A DNA stretch of 11,239 bases from Methanobacteriota archaeon (GTDB lineage: Archaea > Thermoplasmatota > Thermoplasmata > RBG-16-68-12): NCBI GenBank assembly GCA_005878635.1, contig VBLS01000194.1:1-11239 (forward strand). Direction: 5' to 3'. Numbering within the stretch: the stretch's first letter is position 1; each line of letters starts with the position of its first letter. The position numbers were made by a program, and so were the translations under genes. Shown here piece after piece: positions 1 to 6,241 of the stretch. The notes beneath the pieces are model-generated. The model ran no database searches and was not told the origin of the DNA. It was given only the letters and a program-made list of their open reading frames with translations.

Positions 1-671
1 CGGACGATGTCCTGGCCTTCCAGGAACACGAGATTCCTCGCCCGAGCATATGCCTTTGCATCTTCCTTCGAGAGGGCTCGTCCGTCGTCGGCCATCATCT
101 CGCAAATCGTCGCGGTCGGCCCGAGGCCGGCCATGATCATCAGCGCCGTCGTGAGCTCCGTGTGACCTCGGCGCCCCTCGAGGAGCGGCTCCGCCGCGTT
201 GAGGAGCGGGACGTGACCGGGAGAGCGGAACTCGTCCGCGAAGGCGTGCGCGGCCCATCCGTTCTCGCGCTTGAGGGCCTCCTTCGCGATCGCCGCGAGT
301 CGGGCGATCGTCGTGGCCCGGTCCTTGTCGGTGACGCCCGTGAAGGTGTCCCGGTGGTTCACGGAAATGGAGAAAGCGCTGTGCCGATCGTATTTGATAT
401 CCTCGGCGGACACGGCATTGAGGACCGGATAAGTCGACCCAGCATGTCGGAGGACGTCGGTCATGAAGGGCAGCCCGATCCGATGCCGGACCTCCCCCGA
501 GAGGGTCATGCAGATCAGGCCTCCGGCTTCCTTCCGCAAGGTCCGGATGGCGGCCGGCGAGACGAACTCGCTCGCGATCGTCAGGTCCGTCTCGGCCTCT
601 CGGCCATCGGCGTCGTAGACGAGGACGAACTCGCCGCGACCGAGGGCCGAAATCGCGCGATCGAAGTCCAC
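1..671 (-). CDS. ribB: 3,4-dihydroxy-2-butanone 4-phosphate synthase (3' end cut by window)
   Basis: This enzyme converts ribulose 5-phosphate to 3,4-dihydroxy-2-butanone 4-phosphate plus formate, the four-carbon precursor of riboflavin, in the cytoplasm. My own minus-strand translation gives about 223 residues without a stop. Family motifs are visible: DADGREAETD near residues 20-29 (acidic metal/substrate loop), RKEAGGLICM, HRDTFTGVTDKDRATT, FRSPGHVPLL and RGHTELT, whose His and Glu belong to the active site. The translation ends at FLEGQDIV. Archaeal RibB proteins are about 227 residues as I recall, so only a few codons should lie beyond the edge. The GTG at 671 is chosen because homologues begin a few residues before the conserved ALxxGEFVLVYD stretch and because a TATA-like box lies 25 nt upstream, suggesting a leaderless message. 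The third position of the REGE-type motif is Ala, not the usual Gly. Function is confident; the exact start is less so. Confidence 0.9.
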   Translation of the reverse strand, partial: MDFDRAISALGRGEFVLVYDADGREAETDLTIASEFVSPAAIRTLRKEAGGLICMTLSGEVRHRIGLPFMTDVLRHAGSTYPVLNAVSAEDIKYDRHSAFSISVNHRDTFTGVTDKDRATTIARLAAIAKEALKRENGWAAHAFADEFRSPGHVPLLNAAEPLLEGRRGHTELTTALMIMAGLGPTATICEMMADDGRALSKEDAKAYARARNLVFLEGQDIV

Positions 672-690
672 GATTCGAAGGACTGCCGCG

Positions 691-701
691 GCGTATATCA
701 A
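691..701 (-). promoter_or_regulatory. TATA-like box for ribB
   Basis: The minus strand reads TTGATATACGC, centred about 25 nt before the GTG at 671. This is the distance expected between an archaeal box A and the transcription start, so the ribB message would begin at or next to its start codon. The 672-782 gap is AT-rich compared with its surroundings. Inference from position and composition only. Confidence 0.5.
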
Positions 702-750
702 GATTATTGTAAGAACGATTTTTCTGGTAATGCTCCCAGGCGAGGCGGAG

Positions 751-760
751 TCCTTATTTC
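751..760 (+). promoter_or_regulatory. TATA-like box for the isomerase gene
   Basis: The sequence TCCTTATTTC is centred near 756, about 27 nt before the ATG at 783. The spacing fits a leaderless transcript starting at 783 and does not fit the alternative ATG at 771. No Shine-Dalgarno-like sequence precedes either ATG. It forms a divergent pair with the ribB promoter. Confidence 0.45.
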
Positions 761-782
761 GTCGCGCCGGATGCGGACGTCG

Positions 783-1832
783 ATGCTCGACGTGCGCGCT
801 GTCGCGGCGGTGGACCCGGGAGGGATGCGGGAGATCATCGCGTCGCTTCCCGAACAGCTGTCGGCGGGCATGGAGGTCGGCGGATCGACCCGGGTCCCGA
901 TCGACGAGGCCCAACGGATCTTCATCGTCGGCATGGGCGGTTCCGCGATCGGCGGCGATGTGTTCGCCTCGTGGCTCGCGGACCGCGCGAAGGTCCCGAT
1001 CGAGGTCATCCGCGATTACCGGATTCCGGCGTATGGCCGCCCCGAGGATCTCTTGGTCGCCGTGTCGTACTCCGGAAACACGGAGGAGACGCTCGCGGCG
1101 ACGGCGCAGGCCATCAAACTCGGGTGCCGCGTCGTCGCCATCACGTCCGGGGGCACGCTCCGCGATCTCGTGCGGGCGAACGACATGCCCGTGCTGCCCG
1201 TCCCGACCGGACTTCCTCCCCGCGGGGCCTTCGGCCACCTCTTCGGAATCCTCGCGGGGATCGGCGGCGACTGGGCGGTCGGAAATCTCACGGACGAACT
1301 CGGACAGGCAACCAATCACCTCCGGTCGCTCCGGAAGGCGCTTCGTCCCGAGAGCGGGGTGCGGTCGAACCGAGCGAAGTCCCTCGCCCTCCGGATCCGG
1401 TCGACGGTCCCGGTAATCTACGGGGCCGGCCCGTTCGTCGCGATTGCCCGCCGCTGGCAGACGCAGCTCAATGAGAATGCGAAGGTCCTCGCTTTTTCTT
1501 CGACCTTCCCGGAGGCCGATCACAACGAGCTCGTCGGATGGGTCGAGGACGCCCGCGCGCGGACGCACCGCGCGATCCTCCTCCGAGACCGCGATGAACC
1601 GCCGGAACTCCGGCGCCAACTCGACATCACGGTCTCCCTCATGTCCCGCAAGGCGAAGGTCGAGCAGGTCCACGATGAGGGACCGACCCTCGTGAGCCGG
1701 ATGCTCGGGACGCTGTACCTCGGCGACTACGTGAGCCTGTACCTCGCGGCCCTCCGCCGGGTGGACCCACTCGTCCTGAAGCCGATCCAGGCGTTGAAGG
1801 CGAAACTCGCGGAGAGCCATCGAAAGGGCTGA
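783..1832 (+). CDS. Bifunctional phosphoglucose/phosphomannose isomerase (SIS family)
   Basis: Interconverts glucose 6-phosphate or mannose 6-phosphate with fructose 6-phosphate in sugar metabolism. From the ATG at 783 the protein has 349 residues. An N-terminal SIS domain shows GMGGSAIGGD (residues 50-59) and the phosphate-binding loop SYSGNTEETL (95-104). A C-terminal bact-PGI_C-type domain carries QLNENAK (228-234) and PEADHNELVGW (243-253); the Glu in the first and His in the second match the catalytic positions of the archaeal PGI/PMI family as I remember them. It is slightly longer than the roughly 300-330 residues usual for the family. The frame stays open upstream to 162, but that extension is antisense to ribB. 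ATG 771 is an alternative start; 783 fits the TATA spacing better. It is the only plus-strand gene in the window and converges on the tRNA. Confidence 0.9.
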   Translation: MLDVRAVAAVDPGGMREIIASLPEQLSAGMEVGGSTRVPIDEAQRIFIVGMGGSAIGGDVFASWLADRAKVPIEVIRDYRIPAYGRPEDLLVAVSYSGNTEETLAATAQAIKLGCRVVAITSGGTLRDLVRANDMPVLPVPTGLPPRGAFGHLFGILAGIGGDWAVGNLTDELGQATNHLRSLRKALRPESGVRSNRAKSLALRIRSTVPVIYGAGPFVAIARRWQTQLNENAKVLAFSSTFPEADHNELVGWVEDARARTHRAILLRDRDEPPELRRQLDITVSLMSRKAKVEQVHDEGPTLVSRMLGTLYLGDYVSLYLAALRRVDPLVLKPIQALKAKLAESHRKG

Positions 1833-1833
1833 A

Positions 1834-1952
1834 CGCCGAGGGGGAGAGTTTCAGGCGGCCGTCGTCAGAGCGGCGGGAGCCATTTGAACTCCCGAGGGCT
1901 TACGCCCACCAGCTCTCCAGGCTGGCGCCCTACCGGACTAGGCGACCTCGGC
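1834..1952 (-). tRNA. tRNA-Ser(GGA) with a 35-nt T-loop intron
   Basis: Read on the minus strand: acceptor 5' GCCGAGG (1952-1946); D arm GCC/GGC; anticodon stem CCAGC/GCTGG with loop CTGGAGA, anticodon GGA at 1918-1916, reading UCC/UCU; long class II variable arm GGGC-GTAA-GCCC; T stem GGGAG (1893-1889). The uninterrupted T arm does not close. Removing 1882-1848 gives T loop TTCAAAT, T stem CTCCC (1846-1842), acceptor 3' CCTCGGC (1841-1835) pairing perfectly with the 5' strand, and discriminator G (1834). Exon 1 is 1952-1883 (70 nt) and exon 2 is 1847-1834 (14 nt), giving 84 nt mature. CCA is not encoded. A TATA box lies upstream. The 3' end is one base from the isomerase stop codon. A program that does not allow a T-loop intron would probably miss or truncate it. 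Confidence 0.93.
1848..1882 (-). other. Archaeal tRNA intron with bulge-helix-bulge motif, position 59/60
   Basis: The outer helix is the T stem GGGAG/CTCCC. The central 4-bp helix is TTCA (1888-1885) with TGAA (1853-1850). The 3-nt bulges are AAT (1884-1882) and ACT (1849-1847). The inner helix is GGC (1881-1879) with GCC (1856-1854), followed by a GCCG/CGGC hairpin (1874-1871 with 1861-1858). Cutting after the second base of each bulge, the usual rule for the archaeal splicing endonuclease, removes 35 nt and leaves a standard 7-nt T loop. This is the strict hBHBh' form. Boundaries are inferred from structure. Confidence 0.9.
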
Positions 1953-1980
1953 ACCCAGCGTCGCGACCATCGGGTCTATC

Positions 1981-1990
1981 GGTATAAAGA
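1981..1990 (-). promoter_or_regulatory. TATA box of the tRNA-Ser gene
   Basis: The minus strand reads TCTTTATACC, centred 33 nt before the first tRNA nucleotide (1952). That places transcription start a few bases upstream of the mature 5' end, as expected for a tRNA trimmed by RNase P. It lies in the 46-nt gap after the M48 stop codon, so the tRNA can be transcribed independently of the protein operon. Confidence 0.7.
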
Positions 1991-1998
1991 TTGCCCGC

Positions 1999-3135
1999 TC
2001 AACGCGCCGCGGCGGCCTGAAACGCACGGGCCATCTCGACGCGGTCGCGTCCGGAGGGGTGGCTATAAAACAGCCATCTCTCCCAGCGGCGCGGGTCGGC
2101 GACTCCGAGGTTGAGGTCGTGAAGCTTGACCATCGCCGCGGCGAAACTCGCCGGATCTCCCGTGATCTGCAGGGAAAAGCGGTCCGCGCGACCCTCGCGG
2201 GACCGCGAAGCGAACAACTCGACGGGACGAAACGGGATCGCGAAGAGCGTGAAGAGCGTGACGAGGAGCGGGAGCCCCGCGATGTCTCCCGGCGAGCGGA
2301 CTCCGAAGAATGGGTAGACGGCGGCATAGGTCCAAGCGGCGGCGGCAAGGATCGCCAAGGAGACGAGGGATCCTCCGACGAATCCGCGAATCGGATCTCG
2401 ATTTCTCTGATGGGCTAACTCGTGGGCGAGGACGGTCTCGATTTCTTCCGGCGTGAAGGCCTGGAGGAGGGTGTCCGTCACCACGACCCTCCGGGTCCGA
2501 CCGAACCCCATGACCGCCGCATTCGATCGGCGCGTCTTGGCCGAAGCGCGGAGTTCGAACACCCCGACGATCGGCACATGGGCCTTCGTCGCGAGCGCTT
2601 CGAACCGGGTCCGCAGAACCGGATCGCTCAGCGGTCGAAATCGGTAGAAAAGGGGCACGAGGACGACGGGGGCGAGGAACCCGAGGAGTGCGGACACCGC
2701 GATTCCCACGAGCCATGCCGCGACCCACCACCAAGGCGAGGCAGCCAGCAACCAGAGGAGGACGTCGCCTACGACGATGGACGCCGCCAGGCCGAGCCCC
2801 GCCGACTTGCCGAAGTCCTTCCACCAGCTAGCGAGCGTCTGCGAGGACATCCCCGCGGCCTTCTCCAACCGATATCCGCCAAGGAAGGCGAAGGGCAGTT
2901 CGATCGCGACGAAGAGGGCGTACAGGAGGACGAGGAACAGGACGGAGGAGGCCCAGGAGGGCCAATGGAACGAGAGGACGGAATCCCGGAGGAGAAACGA
3001 GCCACCGAGGATGAGGGCGAGGACCGCCAAGCCGGAGGCGACGGTCCGCGCCACCGAGAGCCGCAGCCGTCCGCGGCGGAGGTCTCGCGCCCTCGCCTGT
3101 CGATCGGCATCGAAGCCCCACCCGTCGACGACCAT
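1999..3135 (-). CDS. M48 family (Ste24/HtpX-type) membrane zinc metalloprotease
   Basis: Predicted integral-membrane zinc endopeptidase of 378 residues. The zinc-binding HELAH motif is at residues 238-242, and the third ligand and partner Asp are in EGRAD (E314, D318), as in Ste24-type M48A enzymes. The N-terminal half looks like the Peptidase_M48_N region, with GGYRLEKAAGMSSQT and WWKDFGK near residues 86-110. Hydrophobic segments lie near 33-50, 62-85, 112-132, 136-160, 253-277 and 287-302. Eukaryotic Ste24 processes prenylated proteins; the archaeal substrate is unknown, and membrane-protein quality control is an inference. The ATG lies 3 nt after the cbf5 stop codon, preceded by AAGTGATC, a Shine-Dalgarno-like sequence overlapping that stop. 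It is the last protein gene of the minus-strand run. Confidence 0.9.
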   Translation of the reverse strand: MVVDGWGFDADRQARARDLRRGRLRLSVARTVASGLAVLALILGGSFLLRDSVLSFHWPSWASSVLFLVLLYALFVAIELPFAFLGGYRLEKAAGMSSQTLASWWKDFGKSAGLGLAASIVVGDVLLWLLAASPWWWVAAWLVGIAVSALLGFLAPVVLVPLFYRFRPLSDPVLRTRFEALATKAHVPIVGVFELRASAKTRRSNAAVMGFGRTRRVVVTDTLLQAFTPEEIETVLAHELAHQRNRDPIRGFVGGSLVSLAILAAAAWTYAAVYPFFGVRSPGDIAGLPLLVTLFTLFAIPFRPVELFASRSREGRADRFSLQITGDPASFAAAMVKLHDLNLGVADPRRWERWLFYSHPSGRDRVEMARAFQAAAAR

Positions 3136-3138
3136 CGA

Positions 3139-4095
3139 TCACTTCCAGAGTTTCGGGTAGGTCCCAGGCTCCATCAAGACCCGGCCGGTGTCGGCGGCCG
3201 TACCCGATTTCGCGATCACGATTTCGTCCGTCGTCATCAAGGCCTTGGACAGAGCGACCGCCTCGCCTTTTCCTGTGAAGACGCCGACGGCCGCGCCGCG
3301 TTGAAGATGCTGCGAGAGCTTGGCGACGCCGGGGACCGCCAGGTTCGCCCCGTGGCAAATCGAGTCAACGGCGGTGTCCTTCACCACGATCCTCGGCAAA
3401 TGGCCCAACAGGTCCTCGATCGGCCGGAGGATGGCCCGGACCGCGGTCTCGTCACCCTCCTCCTTCGCGAAGGCCAACGCGTCCCGGAACGCGTTCAACG
3501 GCCGCGCGTCCGACTCCGAGAAGCTGGCCGTCCGGGTGCGGCGGAGGTCGACCAGATTGGCGCCGACCCCGAGGGCCTCCCCGAGGTCCACGGCCAGCGT
3601 GCGGATGTACGTCCCCGACTCGCAGCGCACGCGGAAGAGGACGTCCCGTCCGTCGACCTCCAGAGGTTCGAGTTCGTAGACATGCCGCGTCCTTTGCTCC
3701 CGCTTCACCGCCGACCGGACCGGTGGAACCTGGTAAATCTCTCCGACGAAACGCTGCATCATCGATCGGATGCGCCGGGGGTCCACATCCTGATGGAGCT
3801 GTAGGACGCCGACGTATTCCTTGTCTCCCGCGAGGAGGGCGTCGACCGCGCGGGTCGCATCTGCGAGGGCGACCGGGAGGACGCCCGTCACGCGCGGGTC
3901 CAACGTGCCCGAGTGCCCCGCTTTGCGGACCCCGAACATGTCCCGGACCCAGGCGCTCACCTGATGCGACGTCGGGCCCGCGGGCTTGTCCACGATCGCC
4001 ACGCCGAGACGGATCCGCTGCTCGAGGGACCGGTCTTCCGGGCGGGTTCCATGCTTCGAATCCGGGGTCTCATGGAGGACGACGAGGTCGCTCAT
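3139..4095 (-). CDS. cbf5: tRNA/rRNA pseudouridine synthase Cbf5 (TruB family)
   Basis: Catalytic subunit of archaeal H/ACA guide ribonucleoproteins, which convert uridine to pseudouridine in rRNA and, without a guide, can make pseudouridine 55 in tRNA. The 318-residue protein has the TruB catalytic loop AGHSGTLDP with nucleophile D66, the YQVPPVRSAVKR motif (121-132), CESGTYIRTLAVDLG (158-172) and a C-terminal PUA domain (about 235-315, including GAAVGVFTGKGEAVAL). Length and the PUA domain favour archaeal Cbf5 over bacterial TruB. Its start overlaps the cmk stop in an ATGA (4095-4092), indicating translational coupling. In many euryarchaea ribosomal genes L34e and L14e sit between cmk and cbf5; here they do not. 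Its partners Nop10, Gar1 and L7Ae are not in this window. Confidence 0.95.
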   Translation of the reverse strand: MSDLVVLHETPDSKHGTRPEDRSLEQRIRLGVAIVDKPAGPTSHQVSAWVRDMFGVRKAGHSGTLDPRVTGVLPVALADATRAVDALLAGDKEYVGVLQLHQDVDPRRIRSMMQRFVGEIYQVPPVRSAVKREQRTRHVYELEPLEVDGRDVLFRVRCESGTYIRTLAVDLGEALGVGANLVDLRRTRTASFSESDARPLNAFRDALAFAKEEGDETAVRAILRPIEDLLGHLPRIVVKDTAVDSICHGANLAVPGVAKLSQHLQRGAAVGVFTGKGEAVALSKALMTTDEIVIAKSGTAADTGRVLMEPGTYPKLWK

Positions 4096-4631
4096 CCCCG
4101 CACCCGCGCGGCGATCGTCACGACGATCTCATCCGGCGTCTTATCGGCGGAGTCGATCACGAAATCGAAGACGCTCGTGTCCCGCAAGTCGATGCCGTAA
4201 ATCTGCTTGTACCGAATCCGTTCGGATTCTTCCCGTGCCACGACTTCCCGTCGGGCCTCGGCCACCGGCTTCTTTTCCCGTTGCGCGATCCGCTGGGCCC
4301 GCACCTCGAGCGGGGCGTTGATCAGCACCTTCAGGCACGGGATCCCTTCCCGTGTCAGGAGGTGAGCCTGGATCCGCCCGTCGACCACCACGTTCGTTCG
4401 TACGGCCTCCTTCGCGCGGATCTCCTCGAGGATTGCGCGATCGAGCGCGCGGTCGATCGATGGATCCTTTTCCGCGGCGCGGCCGAGGGCCTCCAGACTC
4501 AGGCCACGAGCCTTCGCCATGGCCCGGAACTTCGTCCCCGCGGAGATGAGGGCGTACCCATGGGCCTTCGCCCAGCGCTCGGCGACCGTCGTCTTGCCGC
4601 TGCCCGGCGGCCCGCCGATCACCAAGATCAT
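4092..4631 (-). CDS. cmk: Cytidylate kinase (archaeal type)
   Basis: Phosphorylates CMP/dCMP to the diphosphate using ATP, for pyrimidine nucleotide supply in the cytoplasm. The 179-residue length is typical of the archaeal form. The P-loop GPPGSGKT is at residues 7-14. SAGTKFRAMA (31-40) corresponds to the nucleotide-monophosphate-binding helix, VVVDGRI to the Walker B-like strand, and the stretch of charged residues ending EESERIRYKQIYGID to the lid region. The archaeal cmk / DUF106 / cbf5 neighbourhood supports the assignment over the related adenylate kinases. It starts 11 nt after the DUF106 gene and overlaps cbf5 by 4 nt. Confidence 0.92.
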   Translation of the reverse strand: MILVIGGPPGSGKTTVAERWAKAHGYALISAGTKFRAMAKARGLSLEALGRAAEKDPSIDRALDRAILEEIRAKEAVRTNVVVDGRIQAHLLTREGIPCLKVLINAPLEVRAQRIAQREKKPVAEARREVVAREESERIRYKQIYGIDLRDTSVFDFVIDSADKTPDEIVVTIAARVRG

Positions 4632-4641
4632 CCGCGTCCCC

Positions 4642-5451
4642 TCACGCGGTCTCGGTCGGCCCGATTTGGAGTGAGCCCCCCAGCCCCTCGAGGCGCCGTC
4701 GAAAGCGGACGTACTTCAAGACTCGGGTGACGATCTGGCCGAACGGGATCGCGAGGAGGGAATAGAGGAGGACCCAGGAAGGGAACAGGTAGGCGGAGTT
4801 CAGGAACACATGGTCGGACCAGGGGACCGCGATCCATTGGTTGCCCAGGTTCGACAAGGTCACGTCGACGAAGAGCCGCAGCCAGGTGAAGATCACGATG
4901 AACAGGAACAGCGTCCAGGCCATCGACTTGAGCGGCGTGGTCTGCATCTCCATCGTGTCCTTCAGGAAACCTTGTTGGGCCTCCTTGAGCTTCGCGAGTT
5001 TCGTCGTCTGACCTTTGCGCATGGCCTCCATCTGCTCCCGCCGCCACGAGGCCATGACCTTCTGCGTCCGCGCCATCTTCACCCAGTTCGTGTAGTGGTC
5101 GCGGATGACGGAGGAGATCGTCGTCGTCAGGATGCCGGCGAGGAGGATCGTCAGGGTGGGGTAGGCGCCTCCGAACCCGATGGCCGGGGCGAGGGCCTTG
5201 TCCGCGTACGAGGCGAACCCGATTCCGACATCGGGGCTGATGATCGCATAGATGGCCAGGAGCCCGAGGAAGATCATGATGAAGCGGCTGATGCTCGGGG
5301 GCGGCCGGGGGAGCGCCGAACCCGCGGCCCGCGACGGTTCCGGAGCGGACGGCTCCTCCGTGGCCGACTCTTCGTCGGCCGGTTCCTCGGAGTCGGATTC
5401 CTCTTGTTCCGAGGCCGAATCGTCCTCGGAGGTGCCGGAATCCTCGGTCAC
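4642..5451 (-). CDS. DUF106 / archaeal YidC-like (Oxa1 superfamily) membrane protein
   Basis: Member of the archaeal DUF106 family, related to YidC/Oxa1/EMC3, thought to insert membrane proteins. From the chosen GTG the protein has 269 residues: a very acidic, Ser/Glu-rich N-terminus (about 1-45), a hydrophobic segment near 56-71, another near 97-115, a charged helical cytoplasmic region (about 122-170), then segments near 176-196 and 220-242 and a basic C-terminus. A DTMEMQTTPLKSMAW stretch precedes the third membrane segment. The frame is open to a TTG at 5508, but a clear TATA box (5471-5483) lies inside that extension, centred about 26 nt before GTG 5451. A leaderless start at 5451 is therefore more likely. 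The family is confident; the insertase role is inferred from the superfamily. Confidence 0.85.
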   Translation of the reverse strand: MTEDSGTSEDDSASEQEESDSEEPADEESATEEPSAPEPSRAAGSALPRPPPSISRFIMIFLGLLAIYAIISPDVGIGFASYADKALAPAIGFGGAYPTLTILLAGILTTTISSVIRDHYTNWVKMARTQKVMASWRREQMEAMRKGQTTKLAKLKEAQQGFLKDTMEMQTTPLKSMAWTLFLFIVIFTWLRLFVDVTLSNLGNQWIAVPWSDHVFLNSAYLFPSWVLLYSLLAIPFGQIVTRVLKYVRFRRRLEGLGGSLQIGPTETA

Positions 5452-5470
5452 GAATTCGCCAATGGACCTG

Positions 5471-5483
5471 TTGATATAAGGAT
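5471..5483 (-). promoter_or_regulatory. TATA box for the DUF106-cmk-cbf5-M48 run
   Basis: The minus strand reads ATCCTTATATCAA, a good archaeal box A, about 26 nt before GTG 5451 and about 25 nt after the prefoldin beta stop. It marks a new transcription unit starting inside the otherwise continuous gene series and fixes the likely DUF106 start codon. Confidence 0.65.
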
Positions 5484-5504
5484 TTGCAGCGCGACTTCCG
5501 GCAC

Positions 5505-5873
5505 TCAATTGCTCTCGGCGGCCGCGGGGGATTGGCCGAGCGCCGCCTGGATTTTCCCCGCGAGGTCTTCGTAGCGCTCGGAGAGGGCCTTCTCCTGCTT
5601 CTGGAGCGATTTGACTCGGATCGTCAGGGTCTCCTTGTGCTCCTCGAGCTCTTTCTTGATCGCTTCGCGGTCGTCCTGACGGACGAGGAGCATGCCGATG
5701 CTCTTGTAGATCGGCGTGTCGCCGGAGACCTTGTTCAGTTCTTCCAACGTGCCTTCGATCTCCCGGAGCTTCGCTTCGAGTTGCACGCGCTGGCTCGCGA
5801 GGACCTGGAGTTGGTTCTGCAGCTGCTGATATTGGGCGATCTGATTCTGAAGCTGAGGCGAGATCTCCTTCAC
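5505..5873 (-). CDS. pfdB: Prefoldin beta subunit
   Basis: Subunit of the hexameric prefoldin chaperone (two alpha, four beta), which captures unfolded proteins and passes them to the thermosome. From GTG 5873 the protein has 122 residues, the usual size. It has two long coiled-coil helices (about 4-50 and 75-115, rich in Gln, Glu and Lys) around the family hairpin VSGDTPIYKSIGMLLV. The GTG overlaps the pcc1 stop as GTGA (5873-5870), and KEISPQLQNQIAQYQQLQNQ right after it matches known beta-subunit N-termini. The longer frame to 5915 adds only Arg-rich residues encoded within pcc1 and is rejected. Pcc1-prefoldin beta adjacency is standard in archaeal exosome superoperons. Confidence 0.93.
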   Translation of the reverse strand: MKEISPQLQNQIAQYQQLQNQLQVLASQRVQLEAKLREIEGTLEELNKVSGDTPIYKSIGMLLVRQDDREAIKKELEEHKETLTIRVKSLQKQEKALSERYEDLAGKIQAALGQSPAAAESN

Positions 5874-6109
5874 GGCGTCACCTCGCGCCGCACGCGCGCG
5901 GCAACGTCCGCCCATCGCAAATACGAGTTCACCGCCGCCCGGAGCGCGCCCGTGTCGTCCGCGACGATCGTGAGGGCGACGCGGCCTGGGGACGCGCGCA
6001 AGGACACGCGTGCCTTCGGCACGTCTCGGCCGGCTTCCGGCCGGAGCGACTCGTACACGACCCGCGCATCCGGGCCCGCGAACGTGATCGTCGCGCGGCG
6101 CATGGTCAT
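5870..6109 (-). CDS. pcc1: KEOPS complex subunit Pcc1
   Basis: Dimerisation subunit of the KEOPS complex (Kae1, Bud32, Cgi121, Pcc1), which makes the universal tRNA modification N6-threonylcarbamoyladenosine. The 79-residue protein matches the CTAG/Pcc1 family: an N-terminal strand RRATITFAG, the helix DARVVYESLRPEAG, a middle strand pair RVSLRASPGRVALTIVADD, and the signature helix ALRAAVNSYLRW (about 55-66). The start at 6109 overlaps the rpoP stop as ATGA; a second ATG lies two codons later. The larger frame up to 6232 is antisense-like in composition and lies inside rpoP, so it is rejected. Confidence 0.9.
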   Translation of the reverse strand: MTMRRATITFAGPDARVVYESLRPEAGRDVPKARVSLRASPGRVALTIVADDTGALRAAVNSYLRWADVAARVRREVTP

Positions 6110-6240
6110 CGCGCCTTGACGACCTTCTTCACATTCGGCCGCTCTTTGTAGAACATCTTCGAGCCGCAACGCTCGCACTGGATCCCGACCGTGTTGATAT
6201 TCGCCCGGATCGGTTCGAGGCACTTGGCGCACTTGTACAT
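6106..6240 (-). CDS. rpoP: DNA-directed RNA polymerase subunit P (Rpb12-like)
   Basis: Small zinc-ribbon subunit of archaeal RNA polymerase, homologous to eukaryotic Rpb12/Rpc10. Translation gives 44 residues beginning MYKCAKCLEPIRANINTVG and ending VVKAR. Four cysteines, C4-x2-C7 and C22-x2-C25, form the zinc site, and RCGSKMFYKERP is typical of the family. It starts 1 nt after the L37Ae stop, with a GGAGG Shine-Dalgarno motif about 10 nt before the ATG, and ends in an ATGA overlap with pcc1. The order L37Ae-RpoP-Pcc1 is classic for the archaeal exosome superoperon. Easily missed because of its size. Confidence 0.92.
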   Translation of the reverse strand: MYKCAKCLEPIRANINTVGIQCERCGSKMFYKERPNVKKVVKAR

Positions 6241-6241
6241 C

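Noticed and set aside
162..782. N-terminal extension of the isomerase frame (556 residues in total)
   Set aside because: It runs antisense through ribB, whose conserved motifs are clear on the other strand, and the extension has no isomerase-like sequence.
2243..2275. Short tandem GAAGAGCGTG-like repeat
   Set aside because: It encodes a repeating Leu-Phe-Thr stretch in a membrane helix of the M48 protease; two imperfect units are not a repeat array.
2422..3804. Plus-strand open frame of 460 codons
   Set aside because: Antisense to the M48 protease and cbf5; its translation is Arg/Glu/Gly/Pro-rich with no domain.
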